Positions 60,324 through 64,000 of a DNA stretch of 64,000 nt are shown here, piece by piece. Position numbers and translations under genes: made by a program. Each line of letters opens with the position of its first letter. Within the stretch, counting starts at the first letter, position 1. This DNA is from CAIKLP01 sp965279595 (GTDB lineage: Bacteria; Bacteroidota; Bacteroidia; Sphingobacteriales; Sphingobacteriaceae). Below the pieces are notes generated by a model. The model searched no databases. It was given only the letters and a program-made list of their open reading frames with translations, and was not told the origin of the DNA. Location of the stretch: assembly GCA_965279595.1 (NCBI GenBank), contig CBDIIF010000010.1, positions 16,861-80,860 on the forward strand, in the 5' to 3' direction.

Positions 60324-61761
60324 TATAGTTTTCATGTAAGAGGTTAGTGGAGGTCTAATAATGTTACAAAATTATGCTGATGATATTTCAGCAGTAACCC
60401 AAGTAAGAACTCAATATACAGATAATTTTCCTATTATAACAACTAGATAAAAACGTTTTCCCTGACATATTTTTCTTTATTCTCTGATGATAATAAAAAA
60501 AAAAAATATTTAGAGAAGAATAGTAGATACAGCCTTTAATAAATACATATAGTGTTAAAATAATAAATGGGTATATGTTTAGTTAAGTTAAGAAAATACT
60601 ATCGAAAGTAGAGCAAGAAGAGAATTTATGTTATTTAAGCCGCAAAACTAATATAATTCTAAGTGGAACAATTAAATTAATTATAATTCATCTATAATTT
60701 ATTAATACAACCAAAATTTAATGAATTAAAAAATTGTATATATCAATTTTTTTACTAATAAATATTTAGATGTGTATAAATAGGTCCTTGAAAGATGTAA
60801 GTAGAGAAAAAGTCTCAACTTTATTCTCTTAGAATTTCTTCCTTTTTCTTCATAATAAAGTTTAAGAAGATGTCTACAGCTTCTTTTTTGACCCAGCGGA
60901 GTTGATCCACTTTGTGATAATCCTTTAAAAAGTGACTGTTTTTCCATTTTATATTTAAATTATTTCAAAATCCAAAAAGAATTATCTAATAAAAAAAATA
61001 ATTTAACTATTGCCAACTCTGCTTAATTCATAATAATTGACAATATTATTGTATAATCATCCAGTTCCATAAGAAATTTAGATCGAAGTTGATTATTAAT
61101 TTTAATTACTGAGGAAAGTTTATTTCTTCATTTCCCAAATGATGTACCTCAATAGTCAAAAAACAAAAGATAAATAAATCACAAATGCAAAATCATAAAT
61201 TTTTATTATGATGATTGTGATAACTTATATCTTAAAAGCCAATTGAAAAAATCCTAAGACAGAATAAAATATATGCTATTGCAAATTTTCAACATATTAT
61301 ATTAAAAAATGCTCATTATATTTAACAATAACCTATATTATATTAAATACTTGAAACAATAAAAAGCTCTGTTGTAACACAAGCTGCAGCCTTGCTTTAG
61401 TGGTTCTAGAAATAATGTGCAACCACAGAAAGAGTAAACCATTTTAATTAGCTGAACAAATGGCACAATCTTTGAATTATTATCATGAATAAAATATATG
61501 ATCCATGAATATGTCAATTAAAACTAAACTGCAAGTGGTTCGGCAAATATGCTTTTGCTATATTATATTTTATGATCTACATCAATATTTTTTATGAAAT
61601 ATATACATTTTTTAAATTACATAGTAAAAGATACTTTTATGTAGGATAGGCTTAAGACAGTACTGGCGCACAACGAACTACTAGATGCAATGAACAAGTT
61701 TTTATTATATGAGAGAATATTAAATAAGTGGCAAATAGCAAGTGGATTTATATTTTATACT

Positions 61762-61798
61762 ATATGTGATATTATTTTGAGAAAATAATATCACATAT
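61762..61798. repeat. Perfect 17-bp inverted repeat, 3-nt loop
   Basis: ATATGTGATATTATTTT, then GAG, then AAAATAATATCACATAT, an exact reverse complement. The very short loop makes a tight hairpin. It could be a transcription-end hairpin, a residue of a palindromic element, or a replication-born quasi-palindrome; no neighbouring gene settles it. Confidence 0.95.
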
Positions 61799-61869
61799 TT
61801 GACTTTTATTTTTTTAAAGAGATAATTTTATTTTAATTATAATAATATAATATAACTCATACAATACTA

Positions 61870-61893
61870 GTAGTTTCTCAAATGTGAAACTAC
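61870..61893. repeat. 8-bp inverted repeat, 8-nt loop
   Basis: GTAGTTTC, loop TCAAATGT, GAAACTAC. It lies about 70 bp after the stronger hairpin at 61762-61798. Confidence 0.75.
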
Positions 61894-64000
61894 AGACAAA
61901 TAAAATAATAAATGTAATGCTTTAAAGGAGATTGCAATTATAAAATAAGATCCTTACAGGAGTTGAGGTTCGCTAGTATGTCCTTTTAATTAAGAGGTAC
62001 TAAAGTCATGAAATAGGATTATTAGAATCAGCCACTCTAAAATCAGGTTAAACAAATTTTTTTCTTAATTATTTTTGTTTTGGTGGTTTAAGATACTAAT
62101 ATAGTTTTCACTTTTATATTTCATTTTGAGGTTTAGGAGACAATTTTCCTAATTTTAAAATTAAAAACGATCAATAAAAAATTAAATCCAATTTAATTAT
62201 ATATGCAAAATAGATATCCCTTTTATGCTGAAAGCTAATTTTTAATATTATTATCCTAAAAACCTCATGTTTAGTATGACCATCTCGATCGTTCTCAACA
62301 TTTATTCTCAAAACTATTTCTGTTTAAAATTATAAGGATGATAAAAATATAAATGCAAGTGTTTAACTGATCGTTTATTGTAATAAGATAAAAAAAAATC
62401 AAAACTTCACTTAATCCAAAATTCCAAATAAAAACATTTTCTAATACCTTTAAAGGCGTAGACAATTGAGGTTATCAAATGGAGACTAACTAGTGATTAT
62501 TTTCCTATAAACCATTTTACTAATTTAGATAGAGTTCGGACTATCTTTAACTTTGCTCTGAAGTCTTAAAATAATCAATAATTATTTTAAATCGTGAATA
62601 ATATACACTTATTTATTAATTTACCTTAATCAAATCTTTTCATCTTTCAAGCTAATCGATTGCAAAAGTAATCTTTTACTTATGAAGAAAATATAAATTA
62701 CCTGTTAAATCTGTGCTTATTATTTAAGATTTTTCTTAAATTTGTATTTGAATTTAAACCATACCAATTGAACAAAAATCATGCTATTATTCTAAAAATT
62801 TTACATTTATAAATTTTTGTGGTCTTCTTTAAAAAATGTAAAAAAAAGGGAAATTTACTAGATACTAAATTAATGACTTATTAATTGCAGGAATTTACTA
62901 GATAAGAAGAATTTACTTGAATAATATTTAAAACAAGTCTTTTATGGCATTATATTTAAACATGTAAAATTGAGTGAGTTAGTGACGGTGTTTCAAAGTA
63001 TTAAAGAATTCCCAGAAGTTGGTAATAGCTTAAGTTAAGTGTTATATTTTATTCATGATATTGCATCATTTTTAATTTTTAGCCCTGTATATATAAGAGA
63101 GTATCAGATTAAAAATAAATAAAAATTCTATATACGAAAATACCTTAAATGCAAAAAACAAACAAAGTTTTTGTAGTTAAAAATATTAAAATATAATGAT
63201 ATAAATACTATCAGGTTTTAATTTCTAATTCCTTCCGGATAGGTTTATTCTTTAATTCCATCATACATATTAAGAACCCTAGATAAGTAGGTATTTAATA
63301 AATCAAGGAGCAAATATATCATAATTAAATTATGAATAGATTTATAGAATTTGTCACAAAACTATTAATTTAGATGATAGAATAAAGGTGCAGTTTATTT
63401 TTATTAGTTTAGATAAATCATTAATCGATTTATTGATTTATATTTTCCATAATCTCAGCAGTACTACAAAATAAAGTAAATTTCAATAGTTAAAATTTTA
63501 AAGAACAAATTTGTTCCTTAACAATTTAATTGTTTTTATTCAAAAAGGATTAAAACAATATAAATAATTTAACATTAGCTGGATGTTCTGAACCTTGGAA
63601 TTTATTCCCAATTTCTTAATTATATTAATATTTTTATCGATATGAATAAGTGTTTTAATAAGAAAGTTCATTGAATCTCTTTAGTAAAAATATAAGATTT
63701 ATTTTCAAAATATTCTATAAAACTCCTGATAAATAGCGAATAATCTATGCAAATAGATTAAGAGATTTTAATAATTCTATATTTGTAACAGAATTTATAA
63801 ACTGTATGAAATTTGATATACTGTTATTTGATTTTTTATTATTAAACAATTATGAGCTCGATAAATTTTTATTGCCTGGTTTAATTAATGGTCGTATTAA
63901 AATATCGAGATATTAAATAGAAATAAAGATATCTCTAAGTAAAAAAGAAGTTGATAGAGAAGCATAATCTTTATCGGGTGTCGGAGGTATGTATATTTCT

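Larger units (their letters stand above)
60330..64000. other. AT-rich spacer to window end, with hairpins
   Basis: No frame with a motif; a 73-codon minus frame (60726-60947) is unremarkable. Two inverted repeats at 61762 and 61870 are the only clear structures. Nothing is evident at the right edge. Confidence 0.4.

Noticed and set aside
1..64000. Ciliate chromosome-breakage or telomere-addition signals
   Set aside because: I looked for the Tetrahymena-type breakage sequence and C4A2-type repeats by eye and did not find them; this does not exclude other ciliates.

Overview
By eye this 64 kb window is about three quarters A+T and contains no ordinary gene. With the three standard stops, the longest open frame is 106 codons (minus strand, 48478-48798), and it is only the translation of an 11-bp tandem repeat. 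I found no rRNA, tRNA, CRISPR array, insertion sequence or bacterial-style operon. Homopolymers, microsatellites, several minisatellites and long AT-rich spacers point to eukaryotic nuclear DNA, or to heavily eroded DNA of another source. I cannot name the organism.

The window is not pure filler. In several places a frame reads as convincing protein for 40 to 150 codons if TAA and TAG are read as sense, most simply Gln as in many ciliates. Some short frames then run from ATG to TGA: 34333-34584 (+), 34808-35254 (+), 57011-57379 (+) and 45323-45081 (-). Other stretches also need TGA read through, or change frame every 100 to 300 bases. Three explanations remain open: a ciliate-like nuclear code; old pseudogenes in which CAA, CAG and TGG became stops by C-to-T or G-to-A change; or an indel-rich or artificial sequence. 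In-frame TAA/TAG/TGA density is not clearly below chance, so protein-likeness alone is weak evidence. The best anchors are conserved motifs.

Layout. 1-4000 (+): a chain of protein-like frames of unknown family. 4420-4966 (-): another unknown remnant. 5.2-23 kb: AT-rich spacer with degenerate repeats and a 14-bp hairpin, ending in a clean 35-bp tandem array at 22906-23108. 23.5-23.9 kb: a 78-codon frame with a short integrase-tail-like motif. 29.1-29.7 kb (+): a broken frame with two Myb/SANT-like stretches. 34.3-40.1 kb (+): unknown frames, then Cys-, Asn- and Ser-rich sequence resembling secreted or surface protein. 45.0-47.6 kb (-): the most informative block, with an elongation factor G remnant, a bacterial-type RNA polymerase beta-prime remnant and an Ala/Glu-rich 80-codon frame. 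48.7 and 53.4 kb: two unrelated 11-bp minisatellites. 53.6-54.3 kb: strongly C-over-G-skewed sequence with a long minus-strand frame. 54.9 kb: a 32-bp degenerate repeat. 57.0 and 59.6 kb (+): two more protein-like frames. The rest to 64 kb is AT-rich spacer with perfect hairpins.

I see no defence system, mobile element with intact genes, or pathway. EF-G beside RNA polymerase beta-prime suggests transferred or residual bacterial or organelle-type housekeeping DNA, but the block is short and broken.
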